Below are positions 38,654-47,621 of a stretch of 64,000 bases of DNA, piece after piece. Each line of letters starts with the position of its first letter. Within the stretch, counting starts at the first letter, position 1. Source of the DNA: Nitrospira sp. (GTDB taxonomy: Bacteria; Nitrospirota; Nitrospiria; Nitrospirales; Nitrospiraceae); the NCBI GenBank assembly GCA_030444405.1, contig JARFPM010000001.1:1-64000 (forward strand). Direction: 5' to 3'. Under the pieces are notes generated by a model that worked only from the letters and a program-made list of their open reading frames with translations, had not been told where the DNA came from and did no database searches. The translations under genes were made by a program, and so were the position numbers.

Positions 38654-40894
38654 ATGAGGCTGCTCGCCCTCTCTCTGCGGTTTGTGCTTCCCTTGGTCAT
38701 CGTGTTGGCCGTGCTTGCCTATGGGGTCATCCCTCTCGTCGACTCTCTCGAATTGAAATGGTTTGTCCGCGATCTCGATATGGGGTCCAAAGTCATGGTC
38801 AATACGATGGAGGGACCGCTTGCGGACCTCCTGGTAACCAACTCAAAAGGGAAGATCCTCGCATATTTTACGCGCATCATTCAGGATGAGCGGCTGTACG
38901 CCCTGGGTTTTTGCGATCTCGAAAATCACCTTCTCTATGAGACGGAAGCCTTCCCGCATAATGTCACCTGCAAGGATACCGTTGACATCGCACCCAACTC
39001 TTCCGCCGTGCGGTCGTTCAGCAGCGGACCGCTCCATATCACGTCAGCGTCCATTGAATCAAACGGGCGCCGGCTTGGACGTCTTTTACTCCTCCACGAC
39101 ATGAGGTTCATCCAACAACGGAGCAGCGATACGAAACGGTACGTCTTTTATTTATTTGCGGGACTTACAGCGATCATCTCACTGGTGACCGTGCTGGTCG
39201 CACACTTCAGCTGGAAAGAGTGGGTGGCCGGGGTACGAGCCATGGTCAAGGGAGAAAGACTTCTGACTCCCTTGACGCAGGAGCAGCACGCTCCTGAACT
39301 CCAGCCGCTGGCGAAAGACTTGCGGGCGTTGGTGGAGGCTCTTGAAGCTGATCGTCGCATGCGAGATGAGAGTCAGATTTCATGGTCCCCAGCCAGCCTC
39401 AAGTCGATTCTTCATGAGCAGTTGGCCGGCGACCAGGTGCTGATCGTTTCCAATCGGCAGCCATACACCCACTATTGGCAAGATCAGAGCATCGTGGTGC
39501 AGGTACCGGCGAGCGGGCTTGTTTCGGCACTCGAGCCGGTGATGCGTGCCTGTTCCGGAACATGGGTCGCCCATGGGAATGGATCGGCGGATCGAGCTGT
39601 CGTGGACGAACGGAGCCATGTGAGAGTACCGCCCTCGCACCCCACCTATGAGATTCGTCGCGTGTGGCTTACCGCAGAAGAAGAGGCCGGATACTATTAT
39701 GGGTTTTCCAACGAAGGGTTATGGCCGCTCTGTCATATTGCCCACGTCCGGCCCACGTTCCGTTCATCGGATTGGAAACACTACGTGGCCGTCAATGAGC
39801 GCTTTGCTCAGGCTGTGTGTGAGGAGGCCACGACCGACAATCCGGTCGTGCTCGTTCAGGATTACCACTTCGCCCTGCTCCCGAAGCTCATCCGAGATCG
39901 ATTGCCGACTGCGACGATCATCATGTTTTGGCATATCCCTTGGCCGAACGCAGAAAGCTTTGGGATCTGTCCCTGGCGCGAGGAAATTTTGGAAGGGCTC
40001 CTGGGAAGCAGCATCCTGGGATTCCACACCAGAGTGCATTGCAACAACTTCATCGATAGTATCGATCGATTCATCGAGGCGCGTATTGATCGAAACAGTT
40101 CAACGGTCTCCTATGGGGGCAAGATGACGGCGGTCAACCCCTATCCGATTTCCATCGAGTGGCCTCTGCAATGGCTCCGCAACCAATTGCCGGTCCCAGA
40201 ATGCCGAACCAGACTACGGGAGATCTACGGGATGCCTCCGGACCGTCTCATCGGCCTTGGGGTCGAGCGTCTTGACTACACCAAGGGAATCCTCGAGCGG
40301 TTCATGGCCGTGGAACGGTTGCTGGAACTTCAGCCGGAGTGGATCGGAAAATTTACGTTTCTCCAGATTGCAGCTCCCAGCCGTTCGGTGATCGAACAGT
40401 ACCATCATTTTACCAGCGAGGTCTCTGCATTGGCCGAGCAGATTAACAAACGATTTGGGCACGACGGCTATGAGCCGATTTGCTTGCGGATTCAGCATCA
40501 CGAGGCGTCTCAGATCTATGAGTGTTACCGCGGAGCGGACCTGTGCGTGGTCAGCAGTCTCCATGACGGCATGAATTTGGTCGCCAAAGAGTTCGTCGGT
40601 GCTCGTGACGACGAACAAGGTGTCCTAATCCTAAGCCAGTTCGCGGGTGCGGCCCGGGAGCTGACGGAGGCGCTGGTCATCAATCCGTACGACATTGATC
40701 AATTTGCCGCCGCTCTCCAGCTTGCCCTGACGATGCCGAAGGTGGAGCAGCGGGCCAGGATGCGGAGCATGCGTGGGCTGATCCAGGAGTTCAATGTGTA
40801 TCGCTGGGCCGGTCGTATGCTCATCGATGCGGCCCGCATGAGACAAAAGGAACGAGTCATGAAACAGGCGCGGCGGCCGAGCCTGCTGAGATGA
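38654..40894 (+). CDS. otsA: trehalose-6-phosphate synthase with N-terminal membrane sensor-like module
   Basis: GT20 domain: VLVQDYHFALLPKLIRDRLP, FWHIPWPNAESFGICPWREEILEGLLGSSILGFHT, GVERLDYTKGILERF, HDGMNLVAKEFVGARDD; about 250-aa N-terminus with two TM helices. Confidence 0.93.
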   Translation: MRLLALSLRFVLPLVIVLAVLAYGVIPLVDSLELKWFVRDLDMGSKVMVNTMEGPLADLLVTNSKGKILAYFTRIIQDERLYALGFCDLENHLLYETEAFPHNVTCKDTVDIAPNSSAVRSFSSGPLHITSASIESNGRRLGRLLLLHDMRFIQQRSSDTKRYVFYLFAGLTAIISLVTVLVAHFSWKEWVAGVRAMVKGERLLTPLTQEQHAPELQPLAKDLRALVEALEADRRMRDESQISWSPASLKSILHEQLAGDQVLIVSNRQPYTHYWQDQSIVVQVPASGLVSALEPVMRACSGTWVAHGNGSADRAVVDERSHVRVPPSHPTYEIRRVWLTAEEEAGYYYGFSNEGLWPLCHIAHVRPTFRSSDWKHYVAVNERFAQAVCEEATTDNPVVLVQDYHFALLPKLIRDRLPTATIIMFWHIPWPNAESFGICPWREEILEGLLGSSILGFHTRVHCNNFIDSIDRFIEARIDRNSSTVSYGGKMTAVNPYPISIEWPLQWLRNQLPVPECRTRLREIYGMPPDRLIGLGVERLDYTKGILERFMAVERLLELQPEWIGKFTFLQIAAPSRSVIEQYHHFTSEVSALAEQINKRFGHDGYEPICLRIQHHEASQIYECYRGADLCVVSSLHDGMNLVAKEFVGARDDEQGVLILSQFAGAARELTEALVINPYDIDQFAAALQLALTMPKVEQRARMRSMRGLIQEFNVYRWAGRMLIDAARMRQKERVMKQARRPSLLR

Positions 40895-40904
40895 TGGACG
40901 GACG

Positions 40905-41732
40905 ATGGATTACTTATTGACTGGAGCAGGAAGAAGTGACCTCAAGGCGCTCGTGAAGGTCCGGTCTCTGTATGCGTTTGATTTTGACGGGACTCTGGCG
41001 AAGATCGTCCGAGAGCATCATGCGGCGAGGCTGTCGCGCCCCATCCGTTTCTGGCTTGAGAAACTCGCGAAGCGCGCTCCCACCGCAATTATCTCGGGAC
41101 GCTCCGTGGAGGACTTGCGCTCGCGCGTCGGAACCGCCGTGCCCCACTTGATCGGGAACCATGGTTCAGAAGGCCCTCATACGCGTCGAGAGGATATCCA
41201 GCAAGTCCGAGAGACCAGTTCAGGATGGCTGCAAATGATCAACGGACGATTTCAGGACGAGCTGACTCGAAGTGGTGTGGTCGTCGAGGATAAGTCCTAT
41301 TCGCTTTCATTCCATTATCGGACAGTCGATCAGCGAGACGAGGCCCGGTCGCTTATCTCTCGAATCGTTGCTGAATTGTCTCCTCCTCCTCGCATTGTCC
41401 TTGGGAAATCCGTCGTCAATGTGATGCCACCCACGGCGTCGCACAAAGGTACGGCGTTGCTGGAGTACATGCGCCGACTTGACTGTAGCACGGCTCTCTA
41501 CGTGGGAGACGACGAAACCGATGAAGATGTCTTTGCTCTAGGGGATCACCGCATTGTCACCGTGAGAATCGGCAAGAAGAATGGTTCCTCAGCCCGGTAT
41601 TTCCTGAAGAGACAGGCAGAAATCACCGAGGTGCTTCGACTTCTCGTCGAGGTCGGTGACCAAAGCATTCACACCTGGAGCGGCTGCCACGAACATGGAA
41701 CCCCTCAGTCTGCCCAGCATCCCAACGAATAG
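40905..41732 (+). CDS. otsB: trehalose-phosphatase
   Basis: LYAFDFDGTLAKIV, AIISGRSVEDLRSRVG, LIGNHGSEG, ALYVGDDETDEDVF. Confidence 0.93.
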   Translation: MDYLLTGAGRSDLKALVKVRSLYAFDFDGTLAKIVREHHAARLSRPIRFWLEKLAKRAPTAIISGRSVEDLRSRVGTAVPHLIGNHGSEGPHTRREDIQQVRETSSGWLQMINGRFQDELTRSGVVVEDKSYSLSFHYRTVDQRDEARSLISRIVAELSPPPRIVLGKSVVNVMPPTASHKGTALLEYMRRLDCSTALYVGDDETDEDVFALGDHRIVTVRIGKKNGSSARYFLKRQAEITEVLRLLVEVGDQSIHTWSGCHEHGTPQSAQHPNE

Positions 41733-41750
41733 ATTCAGAGAAGCGTGTCC

Positions 41751-43322
41751 TCATTCCACCAATTGTGAGCGTTCTCGCCCAAGGAGAAGATCGTAGGGGG
41801 CAAAATCGTCGCTCAAGACGACGCCGGGTGGCCAGGGCTCGGTCCGGCGAGTACTCAAAAGCGCGATCGCTTCCATCGGCAGGCGCTGATTCATCGCCAT
41901 GTCCGTGACCTTCGCCACGAGACTGCCAACTGATTCGTTCTCAATGAAACGGCCTCCAAAGAAGATCAGATTCTTGGCTGGAGTCATGCCTGTTTTCCAC
42001 GGACCCTCGACAGCGAATGTGGTGAGGACTGGAAAGGCCTGTCGCATGGTTTGGACTACCGCGGCGGCTCGAGCGAGATCACCTTCCTTGCCCGATGACG
42101 CCAGATTGACCGCGACGATTCCCTCCGGGTTCAGGTGCGTTCGTACTAAGGAGTAGAACTCCGCCGTGGTGAGATGAAAAGGGATCATGTCTCGTGCGAA
42201 GGCATCGATCCACATGACATCGTACGTGTGATCCGTCGCATTGAGAAAGGCTCGACCGTCCTTCACAAAGACGTGATGATTCGCCGGCGGGCGATACTCA
42301 AAATACTCTTCGGCCATTCGGACGACGACCGGGTCGAATTCCACGATATCCAACTCCAACGAGGGCCAGTGCCGGGTCAGCCACTTGGCCAACGAAGCGC
42401 CGCCATGACCGAGAATGAGGCCGCGCTTCGGCTCGGACACCAATGCCAGCGAAGACACCATCATTTGGCTGTAGGGGAGAAAGAGGGTAGTCGGGTCGAC
42501 TTTCCACATCGTGGCGTGGAACGTACGATCCAACACGAGATACCGGAAGAGATCATCTTCGCGAATTCGGACCTGCTGGTACGGGCTTTCCTCTTGATGG
42601 ATGGGGGCCTTCAATCGTTGGAGCGGATTGAGAGCCATGGTTCCCAACAGAGCAAAGGAACTCAAGGCAATCAGCAATACCCATGGGCGAGCCGATGTTC
42701 CTTTCATAAGCCACAAGACCCCCAGTCCGACCTGAATGCCGCCCAGCCAGGCCATCAACGATCGGCTTCCGAGCCACGATAAGAGAAAGAATGCAGTGCC
42801 CCAGGTTCCGACCAGACTGCCTACGGTCGACAGGGCGATCATGCGGCCCGTCTGTCGACCGAGGTGGTCCATGTCTGCGACCGCCAAGCGCAACATGGCC
42901 GGCAACACGCCGCTGAGCCCGAACGCGGGGGGGGCGAGGAGTACGGTTGCGGCGAGACAAGGGCCCCAGCGAGGGTCTTGCACCATCTTCTCGATCTCAA
43001 ACAGAATGGGTTGGTTCGCCCACGCGACGAGAAACGTCCAGCTCCCTGAAAAAAGCAACAGGGCGGCCAGCACTCCTCCGCCGTTATAGCGATCGGACAC
43101 CCAACCGCCGAACGCGTACCCGCTGCTCATAGCGGCCAGGATCACTCCTATCAGTGCGCCCCAGACAAACAACGAGCTGCCGAAGACAGGTGCCAACAGC
43201 CGGCTGCCAAGGATTTCCAACGCCATGACCACCGCCCCCGTTACGAGGGCGGTGAAGAGAAGAAACCAGCGGGGAATTCGTGGAGGATGAAAAGCCATCG
43301 GTTCGACGAAGGTACGGAGCAT
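41751..43322 (-). CDS. fused MFS-like transporter / spermidine-synthase-fold protein
   Basis: N-terminal TM segments (VTGAVVMALEILGSRLLAPVFGSSLFVWG) and C-terminal GLILGHGGASLAKWLTRHWPSLELDIVEFDPVVVRMAEEYF. Confidence 0.9.
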   Translation of the reverse strand: MLRTFVEPMAFHPPRIPRWFLLFTALVTGAVVMALEILGSRLLAPVFGSSLFVWGALIGVILAAMSSGYAFGGWVSDRYNGGGVLAALLLFSGSWTFLVAWANQPILFEIEKMVQDPRWGPCLAATVLLAPPAFGLSGVLPAMLRLAVADMDHLGRQTGRMIALSTVGSLVGTWGTAFFLLSWLGSRSLMAWLGGIQVGLGVLWLMKGTSARPWVLLIALSSFALLGTMALNPLQRLKAPIHQEESPYQQVRIREDDLFRYLVLDRTFHATMWKVDPTTLFLPYSQMMVSSLALVSEPKRGLILGHGGASLAKWLTRHWPSLELDIVEFDPVVVRMAEEYFEYRPPANHHVFVKDGRAFLNATDHTYDVMWIDAFARDMIPFHLTTAEFYSLVRTHLNPEGIVAVNLASSGKEGDLARAAAVVQTMRQAFPVLTTFAVEGPWKTGMTPAKNLIFFGGRFIENESVGSLVAKVTDMAMNQRLPMEAIALLSTRRTEPWPPGVVLSDDFAPYDLLLGRERSQLVE

Positions 43323-43491
43323 CTCTCCTTACAGAGTCAGAAACGGCGTCGGATTGTACTCAACGCATTTTCCGAGAGTCAACGAAACGTGAGGGACCTT
43401 CATAGTGCTGATCGATCCTGGAATTCGTTGCTCGATGTGGAGCAGGTTGCTATACTTTGGGACAAATACTTTCATGCAATGGGGAGGGCTC

Positions 43492-44817
43492 ATGCACATC
43501 AGTGTGATCGGAAGTGGTTACGTCGGACTTGTTACGGGAGCCTGTTTCGCCGAGTTCGGCGTCCACGTCACCTGCATGGACAGCGATAACCGAAGAATCG
43601 AGAAACTGGAGAAGGGCGAGATCCCGTTTTATGAGCCAGGGCTTAAGGAACTGGTGGCCAAGGGGATCAGAGAAGGCCGACTGAGTTTTACCACTGACAT
43701 TGCGAGGGCCGTCGATAAGGCTTTGGTCATCTTTATCGCCGTTGGGACTCCGCCTCGGGGTGATGGTTCTGCTGATCTCTCGTATGTCGAGGAGGTCGGC
43801 AAAGGGATTGCGCGGAACATGACCGGATACAAGGTCATTGTTACCAAGTCCACGGTGCCTGTGGGCACCGGCGCAAAACTTCGTGAGGTCATCAGGAAGA
43901 CCCAGACGGATGCCTTTGGGTTCGACATGGTCTCGAATCCCGAGTTTCTCCGCGAAGGGTCGGCCATCGAAGATTTCATGCGACCGAATCGCGTGGTGAT
44001 CGGTGCAGACAGCGATCAAGCGGTTGCCATCATGAAGGATCTCTATCGGCCACTGTATTTGATCGAAACACCAATCGTCGTGACGGATGTTCCGACCGCC
44101 GAGCTCATCAAATATGCCTCCAATGCCTTCCTGGCAACGAAGATTTCGTTCATCAACGAGATCGCGAACCTTTGCGAAAAAGTCGGAGCCAATGTTCAAA
44201 TGGTGGCGAAGGGCATGGGGCTTGATCATCGCATCGGGTCGAAGTTTCTTCATGCAGGCCCAGGCTTCGGAGGCTCATGCTTTCCGAAAGATCTCGCCGC
44301 GCTCATTCAGACCGGCGAGCGAAACGGCTATCCCATGCAGATTGCTTCCGCTGCTTCACGAGTGAATGACATTCAGCGTGAACGGATGATCGACAAGATC
44401 CGGGAGGCGGTCGGGGGACTGAAAGGGAAGACGTTGGCGATGCTTGGCCTTTCCTTCAAACCCAATACCAACGACATCCGAGAGGCTCCGGCCTTGGCGA
44501 TCGGTCGCGTTCTTCTGGCGGAGGGTGTGAGCATTCGCGCGTACGATCCGGAGGCCTTAACGGAAGCTTGCCAGATGATGCCTGAACTCCAGCCCTGCCG
44601 AGATACCTACCATGCGGCTGAGGGAGCTGATGCTCTGGTGATTATGACCGAGTGGAATGTGTTTCGAAGCCTGGACTTTGAAAAGCTGAAGTCTGTCATG
44701 CGGGTTCCGGTATTGCTCGATCTCAGAAATGTCTATGATCCCGAACGCGTCGCGGCCGCCGGCTTCAAACATGTATCGGTGGGGCGGATGGCACAGAGTC
44801 CCAAGAGCACTCGCTGA
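43492..44817 (+). CDS. UDP-glucose/GDP-mannose dehydrogenase family protein
   Basis: MHISVIGSGYVGLVTGACFAEFGVHVTCMD; VTKSTVPVGTG; GPGFGGSCFPKDL; LGLSFKPNTNDIREAPAL; start set to 43492 with GGGAGGG upstream. Confidence 0.95.
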   Translation: MHISVIGSGYVGLVTGACFAEFGVHVTCMDSDNRRIEKLEKGEIPFYEPGLKELVAKGIREGRLSFTTDIARAVDKALVIFIAVGTPPRGDGSADLSYVEEVGKGIARNMTGYKVIVTKSTVPVGTGAKLREVIRKTQTDAFGFDMVSNPEFLREGSAIEDFMRPNRVVIGADSDQAVAIMKDLYRPLYLIETPIVVTDVPTAELIKYASNAFLATKISFINEIANLCEKVGANVQMVAKGMGLDHRIGSKFLHAGPGFGGSCFPKDLAALIQTGERNGYPMQIASAASRVNDIQRERMIDKIREAVGGLKGKTLAMLGLSFKPNTNDIREAPALAIGRVLLAEGVSIRAYDPEALTEACQMMPELQPCRDTYHAAEGADALVIMTEWNVFRSLDFEKLKSVMRVPVLLDLRNVYDPERVAAAGFKHVSVGRMAQSPKSTR

Positions 44818-44823
44818 GAGACG

Positions 44824-45534
44824 TTAGGTCAGTCTCGGCAATTCGGTCTTGGCCTGCTCCTTGGTTTTCGGCTTGTACCCCATTCGATCAAGCACCTTCA
44901 TGATTCGGGCCTTCAACCGATCATCGGCGTCGGTCAACGCAGTGGCCAGCGGTTCGACGGCCGGTTTGCCGATCTTCCGAAGAATCTCGGTTGCGGATTG
45001 ACGAATCTCGTCCTCCTCGGACACCAGGAGCGGAATGAGCGACGGTACGGAGGAGCCGCCGAGTTTGATCAACGAATCATAGGCGCGTTGCCGCACGTCC
45101 CCGACTTCGTCGTTCAACGCCGCCACCAAGGGATCAACGGCGCGCGGATCTTTCAACTCACCTAAAACCTCCGCCGCGTACTTCCGATTCAACCAGTGTG
45201 AATCTCTAAGGTCGAGCAACATGGCGTCGGCTCTGGCGGCGTTCGGATCTTTGGGGCGAATCTTAAAACTCTTCGCGACCCGCTTGCCGCCTTCTTCCAC
45301 CACACGGATCGTGGCGCCATCTCCCACCTTGATCGTTTTGAGATCCTCCAGCGCCTCCTCGGCGACGTCCAATATGACTGTCTTGCCGTCGTAAGCCAGG
45401 AGCTCGACTTCGAGTTGTTTGGTCTCAGGGTTGACCGCCACCACTCGCTCTGTCACCAAGTTGAAACCGTCTTTCTTCTCACCCCCTTTCGGAGCGATCT
45501 GAATCAACTTCGAAGGTTCATCGGCCATGGGCAT
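44824..45534 (-). CDS. HEAT-repeat protein with N-terminal beta-rich domain
   Basis: N-term TERVVAVNPETKQLEVELLAYDGKTVILDVAEEALEDLKTIKVGDGATIRVVEEGGKRVAKSF; then HEAT units YAAEVLGELKDPRAVDPLVAALNDEVGDVRQRA. Confidence 0.85.
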   Translation of the reverse strand: MPMADEPSKLIQIAPKGGEKKDGFNLVTERVVAVNPETKQLEVELLAYDGKTVILDVAEEALEDLKTIKVGDGATIRVVEEGGKRVAKSFKIRPKDPNAARADAMLLDLRDSHWLNRKYAAEVLGELKDPRAVDPLVAALNDEVGDVRQRAYDSLIKLGGSSVPSLIPLLVSEEDEIRQSATEILRKIGKPAVEPLATALTDADDRLKARIMKVLDRMGYKPKTKEQAKTELPRLT

Positions 45535-45554
45535 GTATCCTTTATTGGTTTGAG

Positions 45555-46322
45555 TTATTGCGGTTCAGGTGTCCAGCCGAGACTGGCCAGCACAGCCTCG
45601 ACGGTTTCCTGAACCATGGTGTTCTCGTCCTCGCGCAGCACCAGCAAGGGTTGAATGGCTTCTTTCGCGCCGAGCCGCGCGAGTGATTCGGCAGCGTTGC
45701 GTCTGACCAGCCAGTCTTCATCTTTCAGCGACTCGATCAACGCGTTGATTCCGCGGCGATCGCCGATCTTGCCCAGTGCCTCTGCCGCATGGCGGCGAAC
45801 CATCCAATTGGCGCCAAGGAGTCCGTCGATCAGCGCCTCGACCGCCCGCGTGTCGCCGATCTTCTTCAACACCCGAGCCGCGTCCTCGCGCAGGGTGCTG
45901 TCCACGAGCGCCTCGATGAGACCAGGCACCGCTTGGGGATCGCCGATCCGCTCGAGCGCCCACACCGCTGCCGTCCGCACCGCACCGTCACGGTCCTTCA
46001 TCGCTCGGACCAGGGGATCGACGGCGCGCCTGTCCCGCAACTTGCCGAGTGCCGAGGCCGCCTGTTCTCGGATCGCCCAGGAGTCATCTTGCAGCGCGTC
46101 GATCATTGGTTCCACGACGGAGAGGCCCATCCGCACGACCGCGTCGGTCGCTGCCTCCCGAATCACTGCATCTTCATCGGCCATCAGGTCAATCAACCGG
46201 GGAAGTGCCTGTGGACCGGTCTGGCCGAGACTCGCGATGGCGTGGTCGCGCAAGGCTTCGTTCTCGTCGTACAATGCTTGCACGAGTTGCTCGATTCTTT
46301 CGGATGCGCCCTGTTCAGTCAT
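45555..46322 (-). CDS. HEAT-repeat protein
   Basis: Tandem units: ALGKLRDRRAVDPLVRAMKDRDGAVRTAA, ALERIGDPQAVPGLIEALVDSTLREDA, ALGKIGDRRGINALIESLKDEDWLVRRNA. Confidence 0.93.
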   Translation of the reverse strand: MTEQGASERIEQLVQALYDENEALRDHAIASLGQTGPQALPRLIDLMADEDAVIREAATDAVVRMGLSVVEPMIDALQDDSWAIREQAASALGKLRDRRAVDPLVRAMKDRDGAVRTAAVWALERIGDPQAVPGLIEALVDSTLREDAARVLKKIGDTRAVEALIDGLLGANWMVRRHAAEALGKIGDRRGINALIESLKDEDWLVRRNAAESLARLGAKEAIQPLLVLREDENTMVQETVEAVLASLGWTPEPQ

Positions 46323-47427
46323 TCTCGTGATCCTCTTCGTGGGATTGGTTTTCCATGGTCGCGATGGCTTCGAGCTTGTCGGCGATCAAGCCGGCATTAT
46401 AGGCCACGAGTCCATCACGATCCGTTCGGAGTCGGTCAAAGAGTGCCTTGTGTGGGCGCAAGACTCCAACTTCCTTGATCTTGGCCAAGGCCTCCATGGC
46501 ATACACCCGTAGTGGGCGGATGGGAATGGCGTCTAGATAGAGCTGAGTCGGGCGCGCATCTCCGATCAATCCAAGGGCCTTGATCGCCAACTCTTTTACT
46601 CCGGTATCCTTGTCCTGTTCCAGCCGCTTCATCAATGGTTCTACGGCTCGCACATCCCCGATCTTCCCCAGTAAGTCCGCGGCTGCCTCGCGCACGAGCC
46701 AGTCGTCGTCTTCGAGATACTCGATCAAGATTTCCACACTCGGCCGTCCGATCCCGAGAAGGTCGATGACCGTCGCCATGCGTGCTTCCTCGCGCTCGCT
46801 GGCTCCTTCGACCTCCCGCAACGCATTGAACGTCTCGTCGATTCGTTCGCGGATTGCACTCAGCTTCTTTAACGTTCCGACGGCGATATCCCGAACGGCC
46901 GGCTGGCCCATGGCATCGATGAATGCATCGATGGAACGGGGATCCAATAATTGATCGAGCATCAGTGCCGCCGCGACTTGCACATCCTGACCCGGATGTT
47001 TGAGCATTTCGCATAGGGGGAGGACGGATGTGGGAATCGCCCCGATCAGGTGTGTCAGGACCTGTTTGGCCGTGCCTTGCGGAGTTTGGGGGAGCAATGA
47101 AACCAACGCCCTAGCCGTGTCCGTGTCGAGCACACCTGCCATCTGTTCAAGGGCCGCTGCCCCTGCATTGCGGACGGTCTCCTCATCATTTTCGAGGAGT
47201 TTGACAAGGGCAACTCCGGCATGTGGGTCCTTGATTCGAGCCAGCATCGCCGCTGCTTCTTTTTTTAGTTCGATAGGCCCGGACCATAGGGCCTCGATGA
47301 GCGCCTGAACCGAACGAGGACCGCCGGCCACACAGGCGGCCGTCGCTCGCATACGGCGCCAATCCTCTTCATGGATCAGTTCGGAGACCAGCGTTTCAAT
47401 CGTTTCCTTCGGCATCGTATTGAGCAA
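46315..47427 (-). CDS. HEAT-repeat protein
   Basis: LLGKIGDVRAVEPLMKRLEQDKDTGVKELAIKALGLIGDARP and other HEAT-like units; overlaps next gene by 8 nt. Confidence 0.92.
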   Translation of the reverse strand: MLNTMPKETIETLVSELIHEEDWRRMRATAACVAGGPRSVQALIEALWSGPIELKKEAAAMLARIKDPHAGVALVKLLENDEETVRNAGAAALEQMAGVLDTDTARALVSLLPQTPQGTAKQVLTHLIGAIPTSVLPLCEMLKHPGQDVQVAAALMLDQLLDPRSIDAFIDAMGQPAVRDIAVGTLKKLSAIRERIDETFNALREVEGASEREEARMATVIDLLGIGRPSVEILIEYLEDDDWLVREAAADLLGKIGDVRAVEPLMKRLEQDKDTGVKELAIKALGLIGDARPTQLYLDAIPIRPLRVYAMEALAKIKEVGVLRPHKALFDRLRTDRDGLVAYNAGLIADKLEAIATMENQSHEEDHEND

Positions 47428-47450
47428 CGGACTAATCTATATCTGCTTAT

Positions 47451-47621
47451 TGTAGTGTCCCGGAAATACGTTCGTGGTGAGCCCTTCGATTGACTCAGGA
47501 CAGACTCGTCGAACCCTGCGGTGAGCTACGTCGAACCGCATGAACGGAACTCCATAAAAACACAGTTCCTTCGACAAGTTCAGGGCGAACGGCTTATGAC
47601 AAGAACTTTCGGGACGCTACA
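47451..47621. repeat. intergenic repeat with terminal inverted repeats, inserted between HEAT genes
   Basis: TGTAGTGTCCCGGAAA (47451..47466) versus CTTTCGGGACGCTACA (47606..47621), reverse complement 13/16; interior TTCGACAAGTTCAGGGCGAAC-type sequence. Confidence 0.6.

Noticed and set aside
43450-44253. 267-aa ORF on the - strand
   Set aside because: Antisense to the UDP-glucose dehydrogenase gene; no recognisable domain.
45789-46478. 229-aa ORF on the + strand
   Set aside because: Also antisense to the HEAT genes; no independent coding evidence.
45655-46512. 285-aa ORF on the + strand
   Set aside because: Antisense to HEAT-repeat genes; Ser/Ala/Arg-rich repetitive translation is a mirror of the HEAT codon pattern.
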